Source of the DNA: Bathynomus jamesi
Lineage: Eukaryota > Arthropoda > Malacostraca > Isopoda > Cirolanidae
DNA length: 64,000 bases
Direction: 5' to 3'
Assembly (NCBI GenBank): GCA_023014485.1
Contig: JAJOZX010001737.1
Span: 722,449-786,448 of the forward strand
Shown: piece after piece, positions 10,320 to 21,408 of the stretch
Position numbering within the stretch: position 1 is the stretch's first letter
Layout of the letters: every line of letters begins with the position of its first letter
Translations under genes and position numbers: made by a program
Notes under the pieces: generated by a model
The model's input: only the letters and a program-made list of their open reading frames with translations
Told to the model about the DNA's origin: nothing
Database searches by the model: none

Positions 10320-11167
10320 TCAGCAAAGCCGGCGGCACGCAGGTAACCGATCGCCCCTCTCCGGAGTGGACCAGAGGTTCAGCGCACTAGTGATGTTTTG
10401 TTGTGTTGTATGTTGTGCTAGAGCGGCACAGTCTGTCATAATGTGTTCAATTGTTTGTGGTGTGTCCTGGCACAGGTGGCAGGTGTCGTCTGCGGAGTTG
10501 TCTAGTGTGTGTTTATATGTCTGTAAGTAGGGGTGATGTCCACATCGGAATCGTGCTATGTTAACTCGATCCGATCTGCTCAGGCTGGTCTCTGACCTGT
10601 CAATGGGTAGCGGCTTCGCACCTAGGACCGCATTCGGACCGAGTCGTGTCAGTGCTTTGTGGGTTAGGTGTGTGTGTATGTGTTTTCTGTACTGTGTGAT
10701 GTCTGTGGGGCGTGGAATGGAATGGAGTATTTGGTTATAATGTCTCTCTGGTGTTACCTTAATGGTGCGAGGTGTTGGTGCATGATTGTACATGTAGTGG
10801 CAAGGGTGTCGTGGGTTAGTTGTCGTTGCTGCCATGAACTGTGTTCCCCTCATGTATAAATCCCTAACTTTCAGTATTTTTGTTTCTGTGTGCAGGTGTT
10901 CTATTAGTGTTGTTTGAGTACATCCTGTAATGATACGAAGTGCGTGGTTTTGTATTGTCTGTAAGGTGTTTATTGTGTGTGTGAGATAATGGGTGCCCAG
11001 CATGGGCTAGCATAGTCTATAACTGAGCGAATATATTGTTTGTATATGAGTGATGTTGTTTCCTGCTGGTGTCCAAAGTTTGTGCCTGTTAGTACCCTAA
11101 GCGTGTGAAGTCTTGACGTACATTTGTTTTTAATGTTCTGAATGTGGTTTGCAAAAGATAATGATGT
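10320..11167 (-). pseudogene. LINE-A copy 1, reverse transcriptase C-terminus
   Basis: The 227-residue frame 10320-11003 plus an upstream frame to 11167, joined by a slip near 10985 (CWAPIISHTQ to THTINTLQTIQ). Features: the thumb-like IRSVIDYASPCWAP segment; ALRIITGCTQTTLIEHLHTE; and a putative zinc motif with Cys175, Cys178, His187 and Cys192 of the 227-residue frame (CHLCQDTPQTIEHIMTDC). The piece ends where the hAT target duplication begins, and the coding sequence resumes at 19161. About 95 percent similar by eye to the same region of copy 2. Not functional as it stands. Confidence 0.85.
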
Positions 11168-11650
11168 GTTGTATGTAGGGGTGTACCGGATTTTAGATTT
11201 TGGATCCGGTTTCGGTTCCGACCGGATCCAAGGTGGATCCGGATCCGGCCGGATTTGCCGGATCTTGAAGATTTGCAAACAAAGGAAAAGAAAAGCTGCA
11301 TCTTTGTCATCCAAGTTAATTTTGTCCTAATTTTTAGTCTGTAATTATAGTCATTTCATCCTTGCCAAGGGAATCATCAGATGGCTTTGACGAGTTGAAC
11401 CAAAAAGCTAAATATTACTACTTCATGGTTCAATGTCTGGCTGCCATTATGGCTTTCTGGCTTTTTTATTTATATTTACTAACAAAAAAGACAATACAGG
11501 TACACATTAAGTATACTAAATACATGAAAGTATGCAAAATACATGAAAGTATAGAAAATACATCAAATAACAAGACATTTTCATGTTCGATGTTTTGAAA
11601 CACATCTAAAACTAATAAACATAGGTTGCAAAAGATTGAAAAATTGTACC

Positions 11651-12100
11651 CTAGTTAAGGATTCCTGGAAATTTTGAAATATTGTGATGTAAGAACAGAA
11701 GCTGTTCACCTGTCCTGGGAAGTAAACTCCCACGCTTTTCTTCAAAGACATTACCAGCTTCAGAGAAAAAACTTTCTGAATAAACAGACGAAGCAGGAAC
11801 TGCTAAAAACGTTTTTGCAATAGTGCTAATGTGAGGGAATTTTTCTTTGTTTTCTTTCCACCATGTTAAGACTACTTCTTCTTTAGCTAGTTTAGAAATT
11901 GTTTTCTCTGACAAAAATTTCTTCACCTCACCTTCTCTCTCTTCTTCAGTTAGCTTTTCTTTTTCTTTCATAAGTTTTGATTTCTTTTTTTTATGACCCA
12001 ATTCTGCATCATCATCATCATCGCATTCAGTAAAATAGTAGCTTAGGAAGTTAGCACTAACATCAGACTTCAATGTTGATGATGTCGATGGTTTGGCGAT
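11651..12100 (-). pseudogene. hAT-1 transposase C-terminal (dimerisation) part
   Basis: A 140-residue frame (11651-12073) that is open further upstream to the CR1 junction. An acidic run (CDDDDDAELG) and a Lys/Glu-rich linker precede the hAT C-terminal domain: TWWKENKEKFP (70-80), IAKTFLAVPASS, then YSESFFSEAGNVFEEKR (98-114) and EQLLFLHHNI. The remaining N-terminal parts lie at 16620-18337 on the far side of the CR1 insertion. This half has no internal stop, which suggests the hAT was fairly young when CR1 landed. Confidence 0.9.
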
Positions 12101-12652
12101 AGCCCGAGGTGGTGATCTACAGATCTACAGAAGCTAAGGCTAACAAAGACCATAAGATCCACTCTAAGGTTAGCCCGAGAGAAAGGAAAGAGTAGGGGGT
12201 TAAGAGAAGAGAAGGGGGTTAAGAGAAGAGAAGAGAATAAGGGGTTAAGTAAGGAGGAACACCTATCACTCGTGGGTTAACATTCATTCAGAAAAAGAGA
12301 AAAAAGACTCGCCATCATCATCCGCCGGCCACTGCCGACAAGTCAGAAAAATAGTCGGAGAAAATAGGAGAGGGGTAAAAGATGAAAAGAAGTAAAATAA
12401 GAACGCTTACAAACCATGCAAACAGTCTTAACTCACTGTCATACCATGCAAACTACAAACATGCAAGAAAAGAGAGTTACAGACATGCAAAGTAAGGAGA
12501 GGATAAGGAAAAAAAAAAGTAGGTAAAGTTAAACAAAAAGTAGATTAGTTTACGCTACGAGCTACATCTACGTTCGTGTTAGTCTTTTTTTTTTTTTTAT
12601 TGCTGGCATCACACGCTGGCATGTCACAAGCTGGCATTTATCGTCAACAGAC

Positions 12653-14257
12653 TCATCCTCGACCACCACCCCCAGAGCTCCTGTTGCTAATTGTTTTTTT
12701 AATTTTAAACAACGTTAATATTTTTAAAATGTCTGTCAAGACGGTTCTTAAACACATTAACGCTGGTGAGTTCACGACGGGCGCGGGAAGATTATTCCAG
12801 TTATCAATTACTTTAAACGTAAAAAAGTTTTTAGCGATATTAGTAATGAAACTTCTACCACGCAACTTAAATCCGTTATTACGAGTATTACTATTATCGA
12901 AAGTGAACAATTTGTCAAAATTTACGTTATCGATGTTATTAACGATTTTGAAAACTTCAATAAGCTCCCCCCTTAATCTCGTTTCGAGTGAATACAGGTC
13001 TAACTCTTTAATCCTATCTTCATAAGGCTTGTTGCGCAATGACGGAATTAGTTTCGTGGCACGACGCTGAACCCTTTCTAACCTATCAATATCCTCACGC
13101 AAGTACGGGCACCAAAACTGAACGGCATATTCTAAATGAGGCCTGACTAGGGACTTATAAAGGGGCAATATAATATCCTTCGATTTAAATTCGAAATTAC
13201 GCGCTATGAAGCCTAACATCCTATTAGCTTTTGCGCAAGACTCCAGGCACTGGTTCCTAACCTTTAAATCCTTAGATACGCGTACGCCTAAATCTACTTC
13301 CTCGTCAACGCTCGCCAACTCCCTATCATCCATCGTGTACGTGTAATTATTGTTACGAGAGCCTACATGCAAAACACTACATTTGTCTACGTTAAATTGG
13401 ATCTGCCACTTATCCGTCCACTCCATAATCCTATTTACATCGTCTTGGAGCCTATTTCTATCGTCCTCGTTAACAACCTTACCGCCTATTTTAGTATCGT
13501 CCGCGAATTTTGACACGTTACTAGTCAATCCTACATCTATGTCGTTAATGTAAATTACAAATAGCAATGGGCCTAACACTGAACCCTGTGGGACACCGCT
13601 ACCTACATCCAACCACCCCGATTCACTACCATTAACTACCACCCTCTGCCTCCTGGCACGAAGCCATTCTTCTAACCAGTTAGCTACCTGACCGCGTATA
13701 CCGTGCGCTTTGACCTTCGCAATTAATCTCCTATGCGGAACTGCATCGAACGCCTTTTTAAAATCTAAATAAATAACGTCAGCCGCTCTATGCCTATCGT
13801 ATTCGCGCACTATTTCGTTATAAAATTCTAACAAATTAGTTAAACAAGATCTATGGCGTCGAAACCCATGCTGACTACTATTAATCAAATCTCTACTTTC
13901 TAAGTGATCGATGATACGATCCCTAACTACGGATTCCAAAAGTTTACCTACAATTGACGTTAAGCTAATGGGCCTATAATTACTAGGTACCGTGCGGTCG
14001 CCTTTTTTAAAAATGGGCGTGACGTTAGCGAATTTGAAGTCTTCAGGAATAATCCCCGTTTCGAGTGACTGATTAAAAATCTTCGTTAAGGGGCCTACGA
14101 TAACGTCTTTCAAATCTTTCAAATGTCTGGGATAAAAAGCGTCAGGGCCTGGAGCCTTGCTAACTTTTAGCCTATCGATATAATGCGCAATCTCAGCCTC
14201 GTAAACAGTTATTTCATCCAAAATAGTCTCGCTACTAAATGGAACGATATCGTCCAC
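12653..14257 (-). pseudogene. CR1 reverse transcriptase domain (open for 534 residues)
   Basis: An uninterrupted 534-residue frame covering the whole reverse transcriptase: APGPDAF (35-41), VTPIFKKGDR (79-88), YRPISLTS (94-101), the catalytic motif VIYLDFKKAFD (161-171), GVPQGSVLGP (221-230), the FADD box (251-254), then VRPHLEYAVQFWCPYL and ERVQRRATKLIP in the thumb region. It would be continuous with the endonuclease at 14625-15446 in a functional element, but the 370-bp linker has several frame slips. The stop near 12653 follows a Gly-rich tail (RSSGGGGRG). The frame is well preserved, so this insertion is fairly recent. Confidence 0.93.
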
Positions 14258-14624
14258 GTCGGGACATTATTTACGTCTTCTACGGTAAAAACTGTCGCAA
14301 AAAAGTTATTGAAAATACCCGCCATCGCCTGAGCGTCAGAAGCCAAAGCGCCATTAACATCCACTAGAGGGCCTATGTTATCTTTTATCGACTTACGATT
14401 ATTAACGTATTCAAAAAACTTTTTCGGATTATGTTTACTCTCCTAACATCTTTTAACCTGACGTCTAAGCTCGATATATCTATTAAAGTTAGCTGCCGTG
14501 CCATTGCGCTCATTAAGTCTATACGCTCGTTTATGAACTCGCCTATTTCCCTAGTCCACCACTTGGGCCTACCATGATTTCTATGCGCTTGGGCCTACGA
14601 GGAATAAACTCGCTTTCAATATTC

Positions 14625-15446
14625 CTAAAAATTTGTGTCATTACCCATAAATAAGTTGTCCCAGTCCACTACTCTCATCCTATCCGCAAAACTATCAAAA
14701 TTAGCCCTACGAAAATCAGGGACTTCTATTACGTTACTATCCTTAGTGTTTTCTATCGATAACTTAAACCTAAGAATTTGATGATCACTACATCCTAAAC
14801 TCTCGCCTACTTCTAAACCTTCGACTATATTCTCGCCGTTCGTCATCACCAAATCTAAAATATTTTCACCGCGCGTTGGTTCGGTAACTATCTGTCGTAA
14901 AAAGTTATCTTCCATAAACTCAATCAATCTCAAACCCTCCTCATTACCAGTAAAATTCTCGTAATTAACATTAGGGCAGTTAAAGTCTCCGACAATTATA
15001 CTATTCCGATTGTCAATAAAATTATTGAGAAGTGAGTAAAATCTAGTATCTGTATCGAGAGGTTGAATGGGAGGTCTATAAACAACAACAAAATTAAAAC
15101 TAATACTACGCGCCCTAACTTCAACACATATCGCATTAATTGCTGCCGAAAAATCTAACTTAACCTCGATAGCCCTAAGGGAATTACGAATGTACAGCAA
15201 AACGCCGCCACCAAACCTATGTAACCTATCATTAGTAAAGAGTTTAAAACCCGGTATATCAAGTTCCCCCAACAAGTCCCGAGTCACGGTATTTAACCAA
15301 GTTTCAGTGATAGCAACTATATCGTAGTTGCCGGAATAAATTATCGCCTTAAATTCATTTAATTTATTTCTAACACTACGCGCGTTACAATAAAAGAAGT
15401 TTAAGTTATTTTTTACCACGGGCCAGCGTTTTAAACTATTTTTCAC
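14625..15446 (-). pseudogene. CR1 endonuclease domain
   Basis: 273 residues with the apurinic-like endonuclease signatures of non-LTR elements: LNFFYCNARSVRNKLNEF (15-32, Asn21), AITETW (45-50, Glu48), VVYRPP (121-126), VGDFNCPNVNY (152-162, Asp154 and Asn156), TRGENILDLVMTN (191-203) and CSDHQI (219-224, Asp221 and His222). All expected catalytic residues are present. It nicks target DNA to prime reverse transcription. Its start overlaps the ORF1 stop by 4 bp. A frameshift after residue 273 disconnects it from the reverse transcriptase. Confidence 0.92.
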
Positions 15447-16475
15447 GTCGGGCCCGCGTTCCCCGGACCCACAACGTTTAAAGAAGGCTTCGACCTATAC
15501 AGCTTTCGTACGTTTTCGTCTATTAAACTACCTAGCCTAGCATTACCTATTTCATTAAAATGCACCCCATCTTTTATAAAAAGGCTAGGATCACTGAATT
15601 CGGACCACAGCTTTACGAAGGGTACATTTTCCTCAGCACAAATCTCTTCTAATTTATTATTCAAAAATATTGTTTTTGACGTAATCCTAAGACCCAACCC
15701 GTGCCTAGGGGTAATACCTAGAACTAAAGACCTATCTGACCTCCCCTTCAGGGACCTAATTAACCCCCTATATCTCTCCAAAAGGTCAGGCACTCTCGTA
15801 TCGGGCCTATACGAGTCGTTGCCTCCTACCATCGTCACCAACATTGAGTGACGGGAGGCAACGTCAATCCTATCCACTTCGTCTCTAACTCTGTCAACCC
15901 TGGCCCCTGGGAGACAGACCCTCCTCCTCTTGGTTGGATGCCGTTCAACGAACTCTTTGTCCATGTGGCGCACGTAAAGAGCCCAATTAAAATAGTTTCC
16001 CCCTCATTCACGTCCCTTTCCAAATGGGCGAAAGGGTTCAAAACCTCGATAGGGGGGGGGATTCCTATCACCTAACGTACGCGGCCTAGCTCCACCCTTA
16101 ACTTCTCTAAATCCCTCGCTATCTACTACTCTCGGACCAACCTTAACTCCGTTCTCAACTCTATCCAACTTTCCCGACAAGCTACCTAAACTAGAAACTA
16201 GGTTACGCACCTCACCCTTCAAATTACTAACGTCTTCAACGTTAGTATTGGTTCGGCTTCCGTCAACCGTAGCCCTACCCCTGCCCTCATCAAGCGTTGC
16301 AAGTCTCTCCGTTACCTCACGTACACTGCGTTTTGTGTCAACTACTTCCTCAATTAACTCGCAAAAGAAACACTGATCTCTCGGTAATCGCCATAGGACC
16401 GCCGTTATAATCTTTAAATTCCGAATACCACCGGTTTACCCTACACCTAACACACGACGCTTTCTGCGACGGCAT
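15443..16475 (-). pseudogene. CR1 ORF1 with SGNH/esterase-type domain
   Basis: ATG at 16475. N-terminus MPSQKASCVRCRVNRWY and, after one slip, CFFCELIEEVVDTKRSV: two CxxC pairs followed by a predicted coiled coil (VREVTERLATLDEG, LVSSLGSLSGKLDRVEN). The C-terminal 176 residues (15443-15973) have VTMVGGNDSY (46-55), LVLGITPRHG (83-92) and KDGVHFNEIG (134-143). These match the GxND and DxxH blocks of SGNH hydrolases, a domain known in CR1 ORF1 proteins. The frameshift between the two halves falls just where the block-I GDS motif is expected (around 15975-15990). Confidence 0.85.
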
Positions 16476-16619
16476 CGCGCAGTTAAAAATTAGTTTAAAC
16501 CGTCACAAGTTTAAGTTAAATTAAGCCGGCACGCTATGAAAACTTCTAAATCGCTAAAAACGACTAATATTCAATTACTTAACTATAACAACGTTAATAT
16601 AAACGCAAGTATATAAAAT

Positions 16620-18337
16620 TCAAAACTTTCCAAAAGTAAAATTTTCAGCAATATGCAAAAGTAGATGGAATATCAGAGAGCTCAGGAAATGCGTTCGTTC
16701 AGTACAGAGTCTGGCTGACGAATGAATACAGAGTCTGGCTGACGACAATGAGGATGACAATGATTTACTTTTACTGTCTGCATCTGAGTCACACTCCTGT
16801 TCTTTGCTTCTATTCTTGATGGTTCTCAAAACTTCTGTAATTTCTGTTATCAACCACTTGTTAGCTTTCTGCTTTAATTCTGCATCAGGAAGAAGAGTAA
16901 GCTTGTAACGTGGATCGGTCATGCTACTAATTACATGTTGACGGCTTTCATACACATTTATAGTACTTGAACCACCTCTTCCTTTTTGCTTATCAGATGT
17001 ACTACACATGAAACGTTTTCCCACAGCGTTTTTTAATTCCTCTTTCATGGTTTTAACACCACTGTCGTCTTCCAACTCGTTGAAAAGATACATATGTAGT
17101 GCACGAACATGTGGTATCAGTGAAGATAACATCGACTTCGATTTACTTAGAGTATCTGTAATCATGTAAACAGTAAAAGGGTTGTAAAAGTCTCAGAACT
17201 TTTTCTAAGAGCTGCCACTCATTTCCGGTAAGTGATGGGACATCGGTGTGATCAGCTGTGTAAATTGCAAGCATCTTCTTAATCTTTCCATCCTTTGCAG
17301 CATCAAGTAGGTGCTGTTCCATCTTGTTACAACATCTTGGATGGGGAGCAGTGGCGTGACTATTTTTGGGTCTATTTCTTTTTGCAACCTTTTTAATTCG
17401 TTGCAAGCCAATGTTCAATGGCTGAAATAGGTGCAAATGTTTTTTGATTTTTTTTATGTCAGTCACTGAACGTTGGGAAAATATGGCTTCCTTTATTACC
17501 AACTGCAACTGATGTAGGAAGCAAGATACGCTTGCTGAACCAGTAAGTTCTATACCATGCTGCATATTGTAAGCTGCATCTCGTACAATCAAATGAATTT
17601 TGTCTAGTGGAATTTTCCACTCGGTAGGCATAGATTGAAATGTCGCAGCAATGTTAATACCAGTATGGGAACCAGGGAAGTGTTTGCAATGAAGCACACA
17701 GTCTTTTTTGACAAAATCATTCGTAATCCAGTGAGCCGTTAAATATATAAATGACTCCTGTGAATACTGATTACTCCAAATAGCCGTTGTAAAACTTAAA
17801 TACTGCGCCTCAGAAACGTCGTTTACTACTGCAGCTTGCAGCTTTTCGTAGGATTGAGGCAACTTTGTTTTGGCGAATATTTTCTAGAGGGGATAAGATA
17901 CTTGGGTTGCAGGTGGGCCATAAGCTCTATGAATCCCTGGTTTTCTGTGATTGTGAATGGTTGATTATCCATAGCAATCATATTCATTATCTTTTGGTGT
18001 ATTATTTCTGACCCTTTCATCATTAATGTCCCAAAGTTTTCTTGCTGAAAAACTCTCCATAATTGTTCTTTGCTTGTTAAGAGCTTCTATTTTTCTTTCT
18101 TTGGGTGTGGATGTGGAGTGTTCCGGTTCTGCTGCAGTCTTAGGTTTTTCCGCAAAATCCTTTTTTAGCATTAGCGTAGATGGCCTCATGTTTAGTTTTC
18201 AGATGTTTGTGGAGAGGGCTAGTGCTATACTGTTTTGGTGTTGCGTCCCGTTTTATTTTACTTTTACATAACTTGCATTCAGCAAAACTTTCATTTTCTT
18301 CGTTCACACGAAAGTAGTTCCACACAAAAGATGACAT
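16620..18337 (-). pseudogene. hAT-1 transposase N-terminal and central part
   Basis: Read from 18337 leftward across four frames. It starts with a BED zinc finger (ECKLCKSKIKRDATPKQY, Cys21, Cys24, His45, His50), followed by a Lys/Pro-rich linker, ARKLWDINDERV, the RNase-H-like core (LSFTTAIWSNQYSQESFIYL, GINIAATFQSMPTEW, IHLIVRDAAYNMQHGI, VSCFLHQLQLVIKEAI) and, near 16900, SSMTDPRYKLTLL. Frame breaks near 18165, 18000, 17850 and 17150. A direct duplication of GTCAGCCAGACTCTGTA sits near 16695-16745. The C-terminal half is at 11651-12100. Confidence 0.9.
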
Positions 18338-18518
18338 TATTTAATCTGAAAAATATACGTACAAAATTGCAAATTAGCCTATAAAAATAAAACAGTAGAA
18401 ACTTACAACCTAAAAGCTTAGGAGAAATAAAATTTTTTGAGAAAGTCTCGGATCTGGCCGGACCTTTTTTTTGAGATCCAGTTCCGGCCGGATCCCAAAA
18501 TTTTGGATCCGGTACACC

Positions 18519-19148
18519 CAGTGGCGGTTCCTCATATGGGCAATATGGGCAGCCGCACAGGGCGGCATTTGCGGAGGGGCGGCATGAGCGCCTGCAAAAA
18601 ATAAAAATAAAAATAAGAATAAATAAATAAAGAAATAAATAAAAATAAAAAATAAAATAAAATAAATAATAAAAGATCAATGACTTTGCATCAAGAAGGT
18701 AAGAAGAGTCAGGCTTTAGATGGCAGTTGTGCTGTGGTGCAATTTATTTTGTTTCTTGTTCAAAGTGTAGCATAATAATTACCCTCTCTTAAGTGTCTTA
18801 TTCTATTTATGTGATAGAGCATTTGTACAATTTAGAAATTTGATCTCTAGTTTATTTATGGCAGTTGTGCAATTTAATTTGTATTTTTCCTGTTCATAGT
18901 ATCATAATTACATTCTCTTAAGTGAGTTATTCTATTTACGTGATGAAGGATTTGTAAAATTCAGAAATTTGAGTCTTTGTTTTGGTTCTGAAGTTCCAAC
19001 AATTAGTCCAATAAAAAGTTATTTTGTGAAAGAGTTATGTCTGTCCTTTATTTTGGGGGGATTCGAATGTGTGTGTGTTGGCGAACAGGGGGGGGGGCGC
19101 TGAAGGTGAGGTTCGCCCAGGGCGTCATGTAAGCTAGGACCGCCACTG
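18519..19148. mobile_element. 630-bp non-autonomous hAT inserted in the end of hAT-1
   Basis: Ends CAGTGGCGGTTCC and GGACCGCCACTG form hAT-type inverted repeats. The exact 8-bp target duplication GGTACACC lies at 18511-18518 and 19149-19156, inside the terminal repeat of hAT-1. Internally it has an A-rich (AAATA)n tract (18600-18668) and a diverged direct duplication of about 120 bp (18720-18845 and 18857-18975, both with GGCAGTTGTG and TTATTCTATTTA). No coding capacity. Confidence 0.95.
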
Positions 19149-19168
19149 GGTACACCCCTAGTTGTATG

Positions 19169-20720
19169 TGACCCCAAGTATTTTGGTCCTGTGAGTGTGT
19201 GGAATGTTGGTGTTGTTCAGTGTAATCTGTGGAGTTATCTGGTGCTCTTTTGTGTTGCTTTTTAGCAAGGTGATGGTTGATTTTGTGGGCGCTACTTTGA
19301 GTCTATTGTGTGTGAGCCAGTCTGTATACTGTTTATGTACGTTTGTAGGTTATTTGTAGCGGTGTCGATGTTGTGGGTGGATGTTAGAGTGATGTCATCT
19401 GCATATGATGATAAGGTAAGCTTGTTATCTATGGGTGTTGGAATGTCATGCATGTATAAGTTGAACAATGTTGGTGAGAGAACAGAGCCTTGAGGGACCC
19501 TGTTCGGAAAAAGCTTGTTTTTTGATGATTTGCCATTAAATGTGACGTGAGTATCTTCCTGAAAGATAGTTTCTCAGCCACCTTTTGATGTTATTGTGCA
19601 TGTTTGCGTTGAGTATTTTGTTTGAGAGGGAAGCGTGGGATAGCCTCAAATGCTTTACTAATGTCTATTGTTGCTAATAGTGTACGTTGAGCTGGTCGTC
19701 TGGAATTGATGCCATCCATGATGTACTGCGTGAGGTTAGTGAGTAATGTCGTGGTTGAGTGGTGAGGTCTGAATCCATGTTGAGTAGGCGATAGTGATAT
19801 GTATGGGTTGGTGATTTGTAAGATTAGTCTTTGTTACTTTGGAAGGTGTGCATAGTAAAGTTATGGGTCTACAGGAAGCGGGTTCTGTTGGATTTTTGTT
19901 TGGTTTAAGTAGTGTAATAATTTTACCTTGTTTCCATATGTCAGGAATAATACAGTGTTGGTATGAATATGTGCTGATGTTTGTGAGAGCTAGTGTTCCC
20001 TGTAGGCCCAAGTGTTTAAGGTGTATGTTAGGTATGTTGTCTGGTCCAGTAGCCTTCGAATTCTTAATGTTTTTGATGATCTTGGTGGTCTGGTCTGTAT
20101 TGAAGGGTGTAATGGTCGTATCGAGTCCGTAGGTTTTCTTGTGTCTGGCTGCTTGTCTGTCTGCGTGTTTCTGGTTGTTGTCTCTGTTTAAGTGACTTAT
20201 CTTTGCGTAGTGATTAACTAGAATATTAGCTTGTTCTGTATATGTTCGGATATTATTTTGCTGCGACCAAAATAATATCCCAACATATACACAACAAGCT
20301 GTTAATGCCGCTGTTAGAGTGGGTAATGCTGTTTATAGTCTTGTATAGCCTGGATGTATATGTGGAGTGGTTTAGTGTTGTTATGAATTCCCTAAATGTT
20401 TCTGTTTGTTTTTCTTGAAGTTTGTTGTTTATTTCTGTGTTGAGCTGTTGTATCTGCTGTTTTATGGCTTCTGTGTGTGGTGTTTGTGTGTTATGTTTGA
20501 GGTTGTTACGTTGCCTTATGAGGTGGGCTATTTCTCTAGTGTAGTTTGGGTTGTATTTCCTAATGTTGCCCTTGGGTATTTGTTTGCATTATTGATGATC
20601 TGATTAAATGTCTTGAGTGTTGTATTGATGTTTATGATGGGTGTGCTGTTTAATGTGGTGAATTGTTCCTCAATCTGTATTTTGAACTGTTCCCAATCAG
20701 CTTTCTTGTAATTCATGTAA
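19169..20720 (-). pseudogene. LINE-A copy 1, reverse transcriptase body
   Basis: Pieces in three frames: 20528-20716 (MNYKKADWEQFKIQIEEQF), then NIKNSKATGPDNIPNIHLKH, LGLQGTLALTNIS, PDIWKQGKIITLLKPNKNP and CRPITLLCTPSKV around 20050-19850. GFRPHHSTTTLL-type and IDISKAFDAIPRFPL follow, then NRVPQGSVLSPTLFNLYMHD (about 19440-19500) and SSYADDITL (about 19395). Unlike copy 2, this copy keeps the PQGSVLSP motif. Small indels and a palindromic rearrangement at 20238-20292 break the frame. Coding resumes past the hAT at 11167. Confidence 0.85.
20238..20292. repeat. Short hairpin within LINE-A
   Basis: TGTATATGTTCGGATATTAT and its near-complement ATAATATCCCAACATATACA are separated by only a few bases. 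Copy 2 has a different sequence here (CGGCTATCTGTCGCAGC), so the palindrome is a local rearrangement in copy 1. Confidence 0.7.
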
Positions 20721-20726
20721 GTATAC

Positions 20727-21381
20727 CTAAGGCTGTTGGGGCAGAGTGTAGAACGTGTTGTAATGATGATGGGCAGGTGGTCTGATGACAGTTGTTTTTC
20801 TGTTCTCCAGTGTTGCTAGTGAAGGGGAACAGAACGTTATGTCTGGGGAGGAGTTTGAGTATCCTGCTTGATGTGGTATGTGTGTATGTTCTTCTGTATT
20901 GTTAAGAATGAAGAGGCTGTTTAGTTGTGTGGCTATGGTGGCACCTCTGGTGTTGCTTTGGTTGTGCAGGTACCAACTAGTGTCTTTAGCGTTGAAGTCT
21001 CCTCCCAAGATGACATTAGTGAGAGAGGCCAGATTGTGTAACTGTGGATTGTAATTGGCTGGTACCTGAGACGAACTATCTGGTGGGATGTAAATGTTGA
21101 TGAATGTGGTGGTTGTCTTTTGTGCGTGTTTTAATGTTAACTGCCTGTATTTCTATCGTGTTATCTGCTTGGATTGTGTTTGTAATGTTTTGGGTGGTAT
21201 CATTGTAGCTAATGCTTTTACTTATGTAAGTGATGAGTCCACCCCCGTGACCTCCAGTACGATTTTGACGGATCGCCGTGAAGTCAGGGATGGTGGGTGT
21301 TTTGTGTGTGCGTTTTAGTTTTGTTTCTTGTATAAGTGCTATGTGAATGTTTTGTTTGTGTACGAATTCCCTAAGCTGCAT
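20727..21381 (-). pseudogene. LINE-A copy 1, endonuclease domain
   Basis: Two frame pieces. At 21076-21381: MQLREFVHKQNIHIALIQET (Glu of QET is the catalytic acid), then TAIRQNRTGGHGGGLITYI. At 20727-21008: MGGDFNAKDTSW (Asp and Asn of GDFN), THIPHQAGYSNSSPDITF and the start of the SDH region. These are the EEP endonuclease blocks in the usual order. A frameshift near 21050 separates them. Confidence 0.85.
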
Positions 21382-21408
21382 GATTTTGTTTGTGAGGCCA
21401 TCTACATT

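Larger units (their letters stand above)
12090..16615 (-). mobile_element. CR1 LINE, nearly full length, inserted in hAT-1
   Basis: About 4.5 kb on the minus strand: 5' leader 16615-16476, ORF1 16475-15443, endonuclease and reverse transcriptase 15446-12653, and a purine/pyrimidine-biased 3' region 12650-12090. ORF2 domain order and the motifs FKKGDR, YLDFKKAFD, GVPQGSVLGP and FADDTK fit CR1. It lies between the two halves of the hAT transposase. I could not define a target duplication, which is usual for CR1. Frameshifts in ORF1 and in the endonuclease-RT linker make this copy inactive. Confidence 0.9.
11176..19160 (-). mobile_element. hAT transposon (hAT-1), ZBED-type, inserted in LINE-A
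   Basis: Ends are TAGGGGTGTACCGGAT on the left and ATCCGGTACACCCCTA on the right once the inner insertion at 18519-19148 is removed. An exact 8-bp target duplication GTTGTATG lies at 11168-11175 and 19161-19168. Both subterminal regions are packed with GGATCC/CCGGAT motifs (11185-11265 and 18445-18515). LINE-A copy 2 carries the uninterrupted site with a single GTTGTATG equivalent (near 22861-22890 on the plus strand), which confirms the insertion. The transposase is split by a CR1 LINE. Confidence 0.95.

Noticed and set aside
12576..13025. 149-residue plus-strand frame
   Set aside because: It is antisense to the intact CR1 reverse transcriptase on the minus strand, whose motifs are unambiguous.
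19839..20603. Hydrophobic plus-strand frames resembling membrane proteins
   Set aside because: They are antisense shadows of the LINE-A reverse transcriptase. The same hydrophobic peptides appear antisense to copy 2 at 21975-22211.
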